DNA of 64,000 nt from assembly GCF_030116705.1 (NCBI RefSeq), contig NZ_JAOTIK010000001.1:3801001-3865000 (forward strand), written 5' to 3'. How positions within the stretch are numbered: position 1 is the first letter of the stretch; each line of letters opens with the position of its first letter. The DNA comes from Streptomyces sp. ML-6 (lineage in GTDB: Bacteria > Actinomycetota > Actinomycetes > Streptomycetales > Streptomycetaceae). A program made the translations under genes and the position numbers. The notes below the pieces were generated by a model. That model saw nothing but the letters and a program-made list of their open reading frames with translations. It had not been told where the DNA came from and searched no databases. Of this stretch, positions 51,439 to 59,905 are shown one piece after another.

Positions 51439-53139
51439 ATGGCCGCCGAGCTCTCCCCGCAACTGCTCTCCGACAAGCACCGACCCACGCTCGACCGGGC
51501 CCTCGACGCGATCCGCACGCGCGCCTACTGGTCCCCGCACCCCGAGCATCCGAAGGCGTACGGCGAGGGCGGTGCGCCCGGCAGCCTGGGCCCCGCCGAG
51601 GGCAAGGCCGCCTTCGACGCCGTGCTGAACACCCGGCTCGACCTCGGCCAGCCCGGCACCGACGGCTGGACGGGCGGGGAGGTCTCTCCGTACGGGCCGG
51701 AGCTGGGCGTGGAATATCCGCACGCCGACCCGGACGTCCTGCTGCCGGCGATGCGTGCGGGGATGGGCGCCTGGCGGGAGGCGGGACCCGAGACCCGGGC
51801 CCTGCTCTGTCTGGAGATCCTCGCCCGGATCAGCGCCCGGACCCACGAGTTCGGTCACGCCGTGATGCACACCAGCGGCCAGGCCTTCATGATGGCGTTC
51901 CAGGCGGGCGGCCCGCACGCCCAGGACCGCGGCCTCGAAGCCGTGGCGTACGCCTACGAGGAGCAGGTGCGCACGCCGGGAAGCGCCGACTGGTCCAAGC
52001 CCCAGGGCAAGCGCGACCCGCTCGAGCTGCACAAGTCGTTCACCGCGGCACCGCGCGGCGTCTCGCTGCTGATCGGTTGCAACACCTTCCCCACGTGGAA
52101 CGGCTACCCCGGCCTCTTCGCCTCCCTGGCCACCGGCAATCCCGTCCTGGTCAAGCCGCACCCGCGCGCCGTGCTGCCGCTCGCGCTCACGGTGCAGCTG
52201 GCCCGTGAGGTGCTCGCCGAGGCGGGCTTCGACCCCAACCTGGTCGCGCTGGCGACCGAGCGGCCGGGCGAGGGCATCGCGAAGACCCTCGCGCTCCGCC
52301 CCGAGGTCAAGATCATCGACTACACCGGCTCCACCGCGTTCGGCGACTGGCTGGAGACCAACGCCCGACAGGCCCAGGTCTACACGGAGAAGGCCGGGGT
52401 CAACACGATCGTCGTCGACTCCACGGACGACTACCGCGGCATGCTGTCCAACCTGGCGTTCTCGCTCTCCCTGTACAGCGGCCAGATGTGCACGACCCCG
52501 CAGAACCTGCTGATCCCCCGGGAGGGCATCACCACCGACGCCGGCGACAAGTCGTACGACGAGGTGGTGGCCGACCTCGCCGGTGCGGTGACCGGCCTGC
52601 TCGGCGACGACGCCAGGGCGAACGCGCTGCTCGGCGCCCTGGTCAACCCGGACGTGAAGGCACGCCTGGAGGCCGCTCCGGACCGGGGCGAGGTCGCCCT
52701 GGCCTCCCGCGAGGTGGCCAATCCGGAATTCCCCGACGCCGTGGTCCGCACCCCCGTCGTCGTCAAGCTGGACGCCGCCAAGCCGGACGACGAGGAGCAC
52801 TTCCTGTCGGAGTGCTTCGGGCCGGTCGCCTTCGCGGTGGCGGTCGACTCGACCTCCGACGCCCTGGACCTGCTCCGCCGCACGGTCCGGGACAAGGGCG
52901 CGATGACGGTCGGCGCGTACACCACCTCGCCGGAGGTGGAGAGCGCGGTGGTGGACGTCTGCCTGGACGAGTCGGCCCAGCTGTCGCTGAACCTGACCGG
53001 CGGTGTGTACGTCAACCAGACCGCGGCCTTCTCCGACTTCCATGGCTCGGGCGGCAACCCGGCGGCGAACGCGGCGCTGTGCGACGCAGCCTTCGTCGCC
53101 AACCGCTTCCGCATGGTGGAGGTCCGCCGCCAGGCGTGA
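51439..53139 (+). CDS. paaN: Phenylacetic acid degradation protein PaaN (aldehyde dehydrogenase fold)
   Basis: A 566-residue ALDH-superfamily protein of the PaaN type, which lacks the hydratase half of E. coli PaaZ. The likely active Cys lies in YSGQMCTTPQN (about 350) and the general-base Glu in YTEKAGVNTIV (about 317). It oxidises the semialdehyde made after ring opening of oxepin-CoA (role from the family). ATG 51439 follows a GAGGAG stretch. It is expressed divergently from paaR under a PaaR-type site. Confidence 0.9.
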   Translation: MAAELSPQLLSDKHRPTLDRALDAIRTRAYWSPHPEHPKAYGEGGAPGSLGPAEGKAAFDAVLNTRLDLGQPGTDGWTGGEVSPYGPELGVEYPHADPDVLLPAMRAGMGAWREAGPETRALLCLEILARISARTHEFGHAVMHTSGQAFMMAFQAGGPHAQDRGLEAVAYAYEEQVRTPGSADWSKPQGKRDPLELHKSFTAAPRGVSLLIGCNTFPTWNGYPGLFASLATGNPVLVKPHPRAVLPLALTVQLAREVLAEAGFDPNLVALATERPGEGIAKTLALRPEVKIIDYTGSTAFGDWLETNARQAQVYTEKAGVNTIVVDSTDDYRGMLSNLAFSLSLYSGQMCTTPQNLLIPREGITTDAGDKSYDEVVADLAGAVTGLLGDDARANALLGALVNPDVKARLEAAPDRGEVALASREVANPEFPDAVVRTPVVVKLDAAKPDDEEHFLSECFGPVAFAVAVDSTSDALDLLRRTVRDKGAMTVGAYTTSPEVESAVVDVCLDESAQLSLNLTGGVYVNQTAAFSDFHGSGGNPAANAALCDAAFVANRFRMVEVRRQA

Positions 53140-53142
53140 CCA

Positions 53143-53189
53143 CCGGGGAGGCGTGGGCCGTCCGGCCCGGACAACCCACGCCTCCCCGG
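53143..53189. terminator. Terminator between paaN and the TrmH gene
   Basis: A perfect 15-bp stem (CCGGGGAGGCGTGGG arm) with a 17-base loop starts 3 bases after the paaN stop, between convergent genes. Confidence 0.8.
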
Positions 53190-53217
53190 CCCGCCGCGCT
53201 CGCCCGGCGGCCGGTCC

Positions 53218-54060
53218 TCAGCCTTCCGGGATCTCCGCGTACCGCTGCACCCATGCGTGCATGGCGATGGCGGCCGCGGCCCCCGCGTTGATCGACCGGG
53301 TGGACCCGAACTGCGCGATGGAGCACACCATCGCCGCATGCCTGCGGGCCTCCTCGGTCAGTCCGGGGCCCTCCTGCCCGAAGAGCAGCACACAGCGCCG
53401 CGGCAGCTCGGTCCGCTCCAGCGGCACCGCCCCCGGCAGGTTGTCGATCCCGATGATCGGCAGCCCCTCGGCCTTCGCCCACGCAGTCAGCGACTCCGTG
53501 TCGGGGTGGTGCCGCACGTGCTGGTAGCGATCGGTGACCATCGCACCCCGCCGGTTCCAGCGCCGTCGGCCCACGATGTGGATCTCCTTGGCCAGGAAGG
53601 CGTTCGCGGTGCGCACCACCGAACCGATGTTGAAGTCGTGGCCCCAGTTCTCGACCGCCACGTGGAAGTCGTGCCGCCGCAGATCCAGATCGGCGACGAT
53701 CGCCTCCCGGGTCCAGTACCGATAGGCGTCGCCCACGTTGCGCCGGTCGCCGTGGGCGAGCAGCTCGGGGTCGTACCGCTCGTCCGAGGGCCAGGGCAGC
53801 GGGTGCGGTCCGACGCCCACTTCCGTCCCGAATCCGTCGTCGTACTGCATCGGCTCCACGGACGGTCCGTGCTCCCCTGCCGGAACGCTCTCCGACAGAA
53901 CGCTCTCCGACGAGGAAGCCCGATCCGCCGGGGGGACAAGGTCTGCCTGGGGGACAGGGCCTGCCGGGGGAACGGGCCCCGTCCGAGGAGCCCGTCCCGC
54001 CACCGTTGCGGACGCGTCACCGGTACGGCCGGTACTGCCGCTCTCACTGCTGCTGCTCAC
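53218..54060 (-). CDS. TrmH/SpoU family RNA 2'-O-methyltransferase
   Basis: A 280-residue knotted methyltransferase. SpoU motif 1 is NIGSVVRTANAFLAKE (about 144), motif 2 is LLFGQEGPGL (about 228), and motif 3 is STRSINAGAAAAIAMHAW (about 254). Residues 1-75 are a disordered Ser/Pro-rich extension. It methylates a ribose in tRNA or rRNA; which one is unclear. Its GTG start overlaps the HTTM gene by 4 bases, an odd operon partnership. Confidence 0.88.
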   Translation of the reverse strand: MSSSSESGSTGRTGDASATVAGRAPRTGPVPPAGPVPQADLVPPADRASSSESVLSESVPAGEHGPSVEPMQYDDGFGTEVGVGPHPLPWPSDERYDPELLAHGDRRNVGDAYRYWTREAIVADLDLRRHDFHVAVENWGHDFNIGSVVRTANAFLAKEIHIVGRRRWNRRGAMVTDRYQHVRHHPDTESLTAWAKAEGLPIIGIDNLPGAVPLERTELPRRCVLLFGQEGPGLTEEARRHAAMVCSIAQFGSTRSINAGAAAAIAMHAWVQRYAEIPEG

Positions 54061-55343
54061 CCGACGAGCGTATGGCCCCCGTCGCCGCTGCGCTGCGGGG
54101 CCTCCTCGTCCTCGGCGGCCCGCCGCTGTTCCGGCACCCCGTCACCGCGCGAGAACAGCAGCTTCCGCACGAGGGTCACCCGGCCGCCCAGCCAGACCAG
54201 GAAGACGGTCGGCAGGAAGACCGAGTCGGCGGCGATCATCGCCATCGAGAAGAAGGGCAGCCCGAGCAGCAGGGCGATGCCCGCGTGCTCGCAGATCATG
54301 GCGACGATCAGGACGTTCTTGACCCGTCGGTTGAACAGGGTGAAGGGGAACGCGACCTGGACGATGACGGTGCCGTACGTGATCACCATCACCATCACGC
54401 CGTTGGAGGCGAGGAGGTCCGACAGCGCGGGCCACGGCGTGAAGTAGTCGAGCTTGAGCGGGTAGTAGAGCGCCGTGCCGTCCTGCCAGCGCGAGCCCTG
54501 GATCTTGTACCAGCCGGCCGTGGCGTAGATGAGGCAGACCTCGGCCATGATCACGACGAGGGTCGCGTTGTGGGCGAGGTTGGCGATGACGTCGAGCAGG
54601 ATGCGCGTCTGGCTCCGCGGGGCGTAGCGGTTCACGGCCCACCAGGCGCCCTCGCCGATCCACAGGATCCACAGGAGCGTGGGCAGCCACCAGGTACCGC
54701 CGAGCCCGTCCGTCGCACTGGCCGCGATCAGCACCACGCCGAGCACCGCCCAGAGGACCGGGCCGGCCACGTTCCCCCGCACCCGGCGCCGCGGAACATC
54801 GGCTTCCACGCCCGTTCCCCGCGCCGCTCCCTCCGCTTCCTCCGCCTCCGCCGCACGGGCCGCCCGCGCCGCACGCCGGGCGTCCAGCGACCAGACCCGT
54901 CCACAGCGCGTGAGCACCAGATAGATCGCCATCAGGTGGATGACGTTGTCGCCGCCGTCCCCCATGAAGATGCTGCGGTTCTGCAGGGAGAGCACCCCTG
55001 CCATGAAGAGGACCGACATGGCCCGTGTGTGCCAGCCGACCATCAGCAGCGCCGCCGAGAGCAGCGCGATCGCGTAGACGATCTCGAACCAGACCGCACT
55101 GTCCGACCACATGAGAGCGGTGAAGGCCTGGTTTCCGGATATGAGCTGCTGCGCCATGTCCCAGCGCCACGGGGCGTCGGGGCCGTACATCTCGTGGCGG
55201 TGCGGCAGCTCGCGCAGCAGGAAGAGCAGATAGGTCGCCGAGAAACCGATCCGGATGACGGCGCTCTGGTAGGGGCCGAAGGCCGAGGAGGTAATGCGCT
55301 GGACGGCGCGGGCGACCTTGCGGTCGAAGGAAAGCGTGCTCAC
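54057..55343 (-). CDS. HTTM domain membrane protein (gamma-carboxylase-like)
   Basis: A 428-residue multi-pass protein of the HTTM family, related to the vitamin K-dependent gamma-carboxylase membrane domain. About eight hydrophobic segments are visible (GPYQSAVIRIGFSATYLLFL, VWFEIVYAIALLSAALLMVG, GPVLWAVLGVVLIAASA and others), with a hydrophilic Ala/Glu/Arg loop around 160-200. The biochemical function in Streptomyces is unknown. GTG 55343 overlaps the upstream DUF5819 gene by 4 bases. Confidence 0.85.
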   Translation of the reverse strand: MSTLSFDRKVARAVQRITSSAFGPYQSAVIRIGFSATYLLFLLRELPHRHEMYGPDAPWRWDMAQQLISGNQAFTALMWSDSAVWFEIVYAIALLSAALLMVGWHTRAMSVLFMAGVLSLQNRSIFMGDGGDNVIHLMAIYLVLTRCGRVWSLDARRAARAARAAEAEEAEGAARGTGVEADVPRRRVRGNVAGPVLWAVLGVVLIAASATDGLGGTWWLPTLLWILWIGEGAWWAVNRYAPRSQTRILLDVIANLAHNATLVVIMAEVCLIYATAGWYKIQGSRWQDGTALYYPLKLDYFTPWPALSDLLASNGVMVMVITYGTVIVQVAFPFTLFNRRVKNVLIVAMICEHAGIALLLGLPFFSMAMIAADSVFLPTVFLVWLGGRVTLVRKLLFSRGDGVPEQRRAAEDEEAPQRSGDGGHTLVG

Positions 55344-56143
55344 TTGTCCGCCCCCTCGGCGTCCGCGGGAAGGTCGGCGGCGGTGACGTTCCACCAGGGC
55401 AGCACCCGGTAGGACGGCTTCGTGCTGATCTTCTCCTCGCTCCATCCGGGTGCCGCGACGGACCGCGTCTCGGAGCGGATCTGGATGCGCTCTACGGTGC
55501 CGCCGTAGTCGTGCTCGCTCAGGCGCAGCATCGCGATGCGGCGGATGTACTGCTCGGACAGCCGGCCACGAAGGCCGTTGGCCCGGTTCTCGTTGTCGTG
55601 GGAGTTGAGGTAGAAGTCCCAGCCGCGGCGCAGTTCGTTCTGATGGATGTGGCTGGGGAGGAGGTTGCCGCGGATCGCCTTGCCGTCCTCGCCGGAAAGA
55701 CTCATCCAGGGAGTGGTGCGGCGGCCGTCGGCACCCGCTATCTCTGCGCGGACGTGCACGGCGATGTTCTGCTGGAGCGGGTTCGGGGCGAAGAGCTTCC
55801 AGTTCTGCTCGAACTCGGGGTAGACCCAGTCGTCGACCGCTTCACCGTGCCGCTTGGTCAGCGTGTTCGAGGGCGCGACGTGCAGGAACACCATCACCAG
55901 ATGGGTGCAGGCGACCAGCCCGATCACCGACAGCACGATCGCGGCCACGATCTGGTACGGAAGTGACAGGGCCGCCATCCCGCCGCGGGGGCTCGTCCCC
56001 GCCGCCCCCTCGGCAACGGCGGAAGGGGCGTTTTCAAGCCGTATCGTCCCCGGCCCGGCGTCGCCGTCACCGCTCCCGGCGCCCCTGTCGTCGTACGAAT
56101 CCATCCCGCCCCGATCCCCGTCGCTCCCCGGCCAGTTATCCAC
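55340..56143 (-). CDS. DUF5819 family membrane protein
   Basis: A 267-residue protein with one helix (IVAAIVLSVIGLVACTHLVMVFL, about 65-87, with YQIVAAIVLSVIGLVA as the core) and an outer or peripheral domain (FEQNWKLFAPNPLQQNIAVH is distinctive of the family). DUF5819 genes typically sit beside HTTM genes and probably form a membrane complex with them. The start is GTG 56143; ATG 56104 is an alternative giving a shorter acidic N-terminus. It is divergent from paaA across 76 bases. Confidence 0.82.
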   Translation of the reverse strand: MDNWPGSDGDRGGMDSYDDRGAGSGDGDAGPGTIRLENAPSAVAEGAAGTSPRGGMAALSLPYQIVAAIVLSVIGLVACTHLVMVFLHVAPSNTLTKRHGEAVDDWVYPEFEQNWKLFAPNPLQQNIAVHVRAEIAGADGRRTTPWMSLSGEDGKAIRGNLLPSHIHQNELRRGWDFYLNSHDNENRANGLRGRLSEQYIRRIAMLRLSEHDYGGTVERIQIRSETRSVAAPGWSEEKISTKPSYRVLPWWNVTAADLPADAEGADK

Positions 56144-56189
56144 AGGGTTGACACCCTACGGGCCGCCGACTCACCATTGAAGACGATGA

Positions 56190-56203
56190 ACCGAACGATC
56201 GGT
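56190..56203. promoter_or_regulatory. PaaR-type operator upstream of paaA
   Basis: ACCGAACGATCGGT sits 16 bases before the paaA ATG. With flanks it is 18 bases identical (reverse complement) to the site in front of paaN. A TTGACA at 56148-56153 may be the -35 box of the paa promoter, with the operator overlapping the transcript start. Confidence 0.75.
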
Positions 56204-56219
56204 CGGTAGGGAGTCCGGG

Positions 56220-57251
56220 ATGGCGGCAGTGACTGCGGACCAGGCGGCGCAGGCGGGAGCGGGCGGCCCCGAGGGGGCGGACGAGGCCCTGGCGGCAGCG
56301 TTCGACGCCGCGGTGGCGGCGGACGAGCGCATCGAGCCGCGCGACTGGATGCCCGAGGCGTACCGCGCCTCGCTGGTCAGGCAAATGGCCCAGCACGCCC
56401 ATTCCGAGATCATCGGGATGCAGCCGGAGGCCAACTGGATCTCGCGGGCACCCTCGCTGCGCCGCAAGGCCATCCTGATGGCCAAGGTGCAGGACGAGGC
56501 GGGGCACGGCCTCTACCTCTACAGCGCCGCGGAGACTCTCGGCACCAGCCGCGAGGAGCTGCTCGACAAGCTCCACGCGGGCCGCCAGAGGTACTCGTCG
56601 ATCTTCAATTACCCGACGCTGACCTGGGCGGACGTCGGCGCCATCGGCTGGCTCGTGGACGGTGCGGCGATCACCAACCAGGTGCCGCTGTGCCGCTGCT
56701 CCTACGGCCCGTACGCCCGCGCGATGGTCCGCATCTGCAAAGAGGAGTCCTTCCACCAGCGCCAGGGGTACGAGCTGCTGCTCGCCCTCAGCCGCGGCAC
56801 CCCGGCGCAGCACGAGATGGCGCAGGACGCGGTGAACCGCTGGTGGTGGCCGTCCCTGATGATGTTCGGCCCGCCGGACGACGCCTCGGCCCACTCCGCA
56901 CAGTCGATGGCCTGGAAGATCAAGCGCCACTCCAACGACGAGCTGCGGCAGCGCTTCGTGGACATTTGCGTCCCCCAGGCCGAGACACTGGGGCTCACCC
57001 TCCCGGACGCCGACCTCCGGTGGAACGAGGAGCGCGGACAGCACGACTTCGGCGCGATCGACTGGAAGGAGTTCCAGGAGGTCCTCAAGGGCAACGGCCC
57101 GTGCAACGAGCAGCGCCTCGGCCAGCGCCGCCGGGCGCACGAGGAGGGCGCCTGGGTCCGTGACGCGGCGGCCGCCTACGCCGAGAAGCACTCGACAGCA
57201 CACACGACGGCGCGGACCGCGACCGTACGGAACGGGGAGGCGACAGCATGA
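56220..57251 (+). CDS. paaA: 1,2-phenylacetyl-CoA epoxidase subunit PaaA
   Basis: The 343-residue catalytic diiron subunit of phenylacetyl-CoA epoxidase, which makes ring-1,2-epoxyphenylacetyl-CoA with O2. Ferritin-like iron-ligand motifs are [13 protein letters not shown] (about 90) and [14 protein letters not shown] (about 177). The start is ATG 56220. It is the first gene of an operon in which each gene overlaps or abuts the next. Confidence 0.96.
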   Translation: MAAVTADQAAQAGAGGPEGADEALAAAFDAAVAADERIEPRDWMPEAYRASLVRQMAQHAHSEIIGMQPEANWISRAPSLRRKAILMAKVQDEAGHGLYLYSAAETLGTSREELLDKLHAGRQRYSSIFNYPTLTWADVGAIGWLVDGAAITNQVPLCRCSYGPYARAMVRICKEESFHQRQGYELLLALSRGTPAQHEMAQDAVNRWWWPSLMMFGPPDDASAHSAQSMAWKIKRHSNDELRQRFVDICVPQAETLGLTLPDADLRWNEERGQHDFGAIDWKEFQEVLKGNGPCNEQRLGQRRRAHEEGAWVRDAAAAYAEKHSTAHTTARTATVRNGEATA

Positions 57252-57538
57252 GCAGCTCGACCGAATGGCCCCTGTGGGAGGTGTTCGTGCGCTCGCGCCG
57301 CGGGCTCTCCCACACCCACGCGGGCAGCCTGCACGCCCCGGACGCGGAAATGGCCCTGCGCAACGCCCGCGATCTGTACACCCGCCGCTCCGAGGGCGTC
57401 TCCATCTGGGTGGTCCCGTCCGCGCAGGTCACGGCCTCCTCACCGGACGAGAAGGACTCCTTCTTCGAGCCGGCCGGCGACAAGCCGTACCGGCACCCCA
57501 CGTTCTACGAGATCCCGGAAGGGGTGAAGCACCTGTGA
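57248..57538 (+). CDS. paaB: 1,2-phenylacetyl-CoA epoxidase subunit PaaB
   Basis: A 96-residue PaaB that bridges catalytic PaaA-PaaC units ([20 protein letters not shown], and later [11 protein letters not shown]). Length and N-terminus are typical. Its ATG overlaps the paaA stop by 4 bases. Confidence 0.95.
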   Translation: MSSSTEWPLWEVFVRSRRGLSHTHAGSLHAPDAEMALRNARDLYTRRSEGVSIWVVPSAQVTASSPDEKDSFFEPAGDKPYRHPTFYEIPEGVKHL

Positions 57539-58236
57539 CCGCGGCCCTCGCCCTGGGCGACGACGCGCTGGTGCTCTCGCACCGGCTGGGGGAGTGGGCG
57601 GGTCACGCCCCGGTACTGGAAGAAGAGGTGGCCCTGGCCAACATCGCCCTGGACCTGCTGGGGCAGGCCCGGGTGCTGCTCTCCCTCGTCGGGGACGAGG
57701 ACGAGCTGGCCTATCTGCGCGAGGAACGCGCCTTCCGCAACGTCCAGCTGGTCGAGCAGCCGAACGGCGACTTCGCCCACACCATCGCCCGCCAGCTCTA
57801 CTTCTCCACCTACCAGCGACTGCTGTACGAGCAGCTGGCGGCGGGCGGCGGCCCGTTCGCCGGTCTGGCGGCGAAGGCCGTCAAGGAGGTCGCGTACCAC
57901 CAGGACCACTCCGAGCACTGGACGCTGCGGCTCGGCGACGGGACGGATGTGAGCCACGAGCGGATGCAGGGCGCCGCGGACGCCCTGTGGCGGTTCACCG
58001 GCGAGCTGTTCCAGCCCGTCGAGGGCGTGGAGGTCGACTGGCAGTCGCTGCACAGCGGCTGGCTGGAGTCCGTCACCGCGGTCCTGGAGCGGGCCACGCT
58101 GACCCTGCCGACCGGCCCCCAGGCCGGGGCATGGACGGCAGGCGCGGGACGCCAGGGCATCCACACCGAGCCCTTCGGCCGGATGCTCGCCGAGATGCAG
58201 CACCTGCACCGCAGCCACCCGGGGGCGTCATGGTGA
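57535..58236 (+). CDS. paaC: 1,2-phenylacetyl-CoA epoxidase subunit PaaC
   Basis: A 233-residue non-catalytic ferritin-like subunit that stabilises PaaA (LANIALDLLGQARVLLSLVG, ARQLYFSTYQRLLYEQL, and VKEVAYHQDHSEHW). GTG 57535 overlaps the paaB stop by 4 bases. Confidence 0.95.
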   Translation: MTAALALGDDALVLSHRLGEWAGHAPVLEEEVALANIALDLLGQARVLLSLVGDEDELAYLREERAFRNVQLVEQPNGDFAHTIARQLYFSTYQRLLYEQLAAGGGPFAGLAAKAVKEVAYHQDHSEHWTLRLGDGTDVSHERMQGAADALWRFTGELFQPVEGVEVDWQSLHSGWLESVTAVLERATLTLPTGPQAGAWTAGAGRQGIHTEPFGRMLAEMQHLHRSHPGASW

Positions 58237-58736
58237 CCGAAACGCTCCTGGAGGAGGAGCTGCACCGGCTCGCGGGCTCCGTGCCCGACCCCGAGCTGCC
58301 CGTGCTGACGCTGGACGAGCTGGGTGTGCTCCGGGGCGTGGACGTCCTGGGCCCGGGCAGGGTCACCGTGCGCCTCACCCCGACCTACACCGGCTGCCCC
58401 GCCATCGAGGCCATGTCCGCCGACATCGAACGGGTGCTGCACGACCACGGCATACCGGAGGTCTCCGTGGTCACCGTGCTCTCACCGGCCTGGTCCACGG
58501 ACGACATCAGCGCGGAGGGGCGGCGCAAACTGGTCGAGTTCGGCATCGCACCCCCTCGCCCGCACGATGCCGCGGCCTCCGCGGGCGGCCCGGTGCCGCT
58601 CACGCTCTCGGTGCGCTGCCCGCACTGCGGCTCGACCGACACGGAACTGCTGAGCCGGTTCTCCTCCACCGCGTGCAAGGCACTGCGCCGCTGCGTGACG
58701 TGCCGCGAACCGTTCGACCACTTCAAGGAGTTGTAG
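58230..58736 (+). CDS. paaD: Phenylacetate epoxidase maturation protein PaaD
   Basis: A 168-residue protein with a MIP18/DUF59 domain (about 5-90; VTPTYTGCPAIEAM-type loop read as TPTYTGCPAIEAM) and a C-terminal zinc ribbon of two CxxC pairs (CPHCGSTDTELLSRFSS, then CVTCREPFDHFKEL). PaaD helps assemble the iron-sulfur cluster or diiron centre of the complex. ATG 58230 overlaps paaC by 7 bases; GTG 58233 is an alternative. Confidence 0.93.
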   Translation: MVTETLLEEELHRLAGSVPDPELPVLTLDELGVLRGVDVLGPGRVTVRLTPTYTGCPAIEAMSADIERVLHDHGIPEVSVVTVLSPAWSTDDISAEGRRKLVEFGIAPPRPHDAAASAGGPVPLTLSVRCPHCGSTDTELLSRFSSTACKALRRCVTCREPFDHFKEL

Positions 58737-59795
58737 ATGTTCCATCCGCTCCGGGTCCGCGCGATCGAACGGCTCACGGACGATTCGGTGGCCGTCACGC
58801 TCGCCGTACCGCCCGAGCTGCGCGAGACCTTCCGCCACCGGCCCGGCCAGCACCTCAACGTGCGCCACACGGTCGACGGCGAGGAGATCCGCCGCTCGTA
58901 CTCGATCTGCTCCCCCGCCACCGAGGCGCCGGACGATCCGGTGCTGCGCGTGGGCATCCGGCTGGTCGACGGCGGCGCGTTCTCCACGTACGCGCTGAAG
59001 GAACTCGCCGTCGGCCACGTGGTCGAGGCGATGCCTCCGATGGGCCGCTTCGTGCTCACGCCCCGCCCCGGGCGCTTCGCGGCGATCGTCGGGGGCAGCG
59101 GGATCACACCGGTCCTGTCCATCGCGGCCACACTGCTGGCGCGGGAGCCGGATGCCCGGTTCTGCCTGATCCGCAGCGACCGGACGGCCGCTTCCACGAT
59201 GTTCCTGGACGAGGTCGCCGACCTCAAGGACCGCTACCCGGACCGGTTCCAGCTGATCACAGTGCTCTCCCGGGAGGAGCAGCAGGCCGGTCTCCCCTCC
59301 GGCCGGCTGGACCGGGACCGTCTCACCGAACTGCTGCCCGCGCTGCTTGCGGTGACCGAGGTGGACGGCTGGTACCTCTGTGGCCCGTTCGGGCTGATCC
59401 AGGCCGCGGACCGGGCGCTGCGCGACCTGGGCGTCGACCGGGCCCGCATCCACCAGGAGATCTTCCATGTGGACGACGCCCCGGGCGAACCCGCCCGCAC
59501 CCGGACCGAATCACCGGCCCACAGCCGACTCACCGCGACCCTGGACGGCCGCTGTGGCACCTGGCCGGTGGAGAAGGGCGAATCGCTGCTGGAGACCGTG
59601 CTGCGCAGCCGTGCCGACGCCCCGTACGCCTGCAAGGGCGGGGTGTGCGGAACCTGCCGGGCCTTCCTGGTCTCGGGCGAGGTCCGGATGGACCGGAATT
59701 TCGCGCTGGAGCCGGACGAGACGGAGGCGGGTTACGTGCTGGCGTGCCAGTCGCATCCGATGACCCCGGAGGTGGAACTCGACTTCGACCGCTGA
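58737..59795 (+). CDS. paaE: Phenylacetyl-CoA epoxidase reductase PaaE
   Basis: A 352-residue reductase that passes NADPH electrons to PaaA. It has an FAD-binding barrel (RRSYSICSP, about 52), an NAD-binding domain (IVGGSGITPVLSIAATLL, about 115), and a C-terminal plant-type 2Fe-2S ferredoxin domain with CKGGVCGTC and a final Cys in VLACQSHP. Its ATG directly follows the paaD stop and AAGGAG lies in the paaD end. Confidence 0.95.
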   Translation: MFHPLRVRAIERLTDDSVAVTLAVPPELRETFRHRPGQHLNVRHTVDGEEIRRSYSICSPATEAPDDPVLRVGIRLVDGGAFSTYALKELAVGHVVEAMPPMGRFVLTPRPGRFAAIVGGSGITPVLSIAATLLAREPDARFCLIRSDRTAASTMFLDEVADLKDRYPDRFQLITVLSREEQQAGLPSGRLDRDRLTELLPALLAVTEVDGWYLCGPFGLIQAADRALRDLGVDRARIHQEIFHVDDAPGEPARTRTESPAHSRLTATLDGRCGTWPVEKGESLLETVLRSRADAPYACKGGVCGTCRAFLVSGEVRMDRNFALEPDETEAGYVLACQSHPMTPEVELDFDR

Positions 59796-59835
59796 CCGCC
59801 TGCTACCCCCCTCTCTCATCCCTGTTCCCTTCTCG

Positions 59836-59849
59836 TAGAACCTGTTCTA
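59836..59849. promoter_or_regulatory. KstR-like palindrome before the acyl-CoA dehydrogenase gene
   Basis: TAGAAC-CT-GTTCTA is a perfect 6-2-6 palindrome and fits the TNNAACNNGTTNNA consensus I recall for mycobacterial KstR. It lies 57 bases before the GTG of the acyl-CoA dehydrogenase gene, in AT-richer DNA, so it is a plausible TetR-type operator. Confidence 0.5.
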
Positions 59850-59905
59850 TCTTGACGGGCCGTCAGATCTGGGTACGAGAGCAGCGGTTCGCGGGAGGCA
59901 GGACA

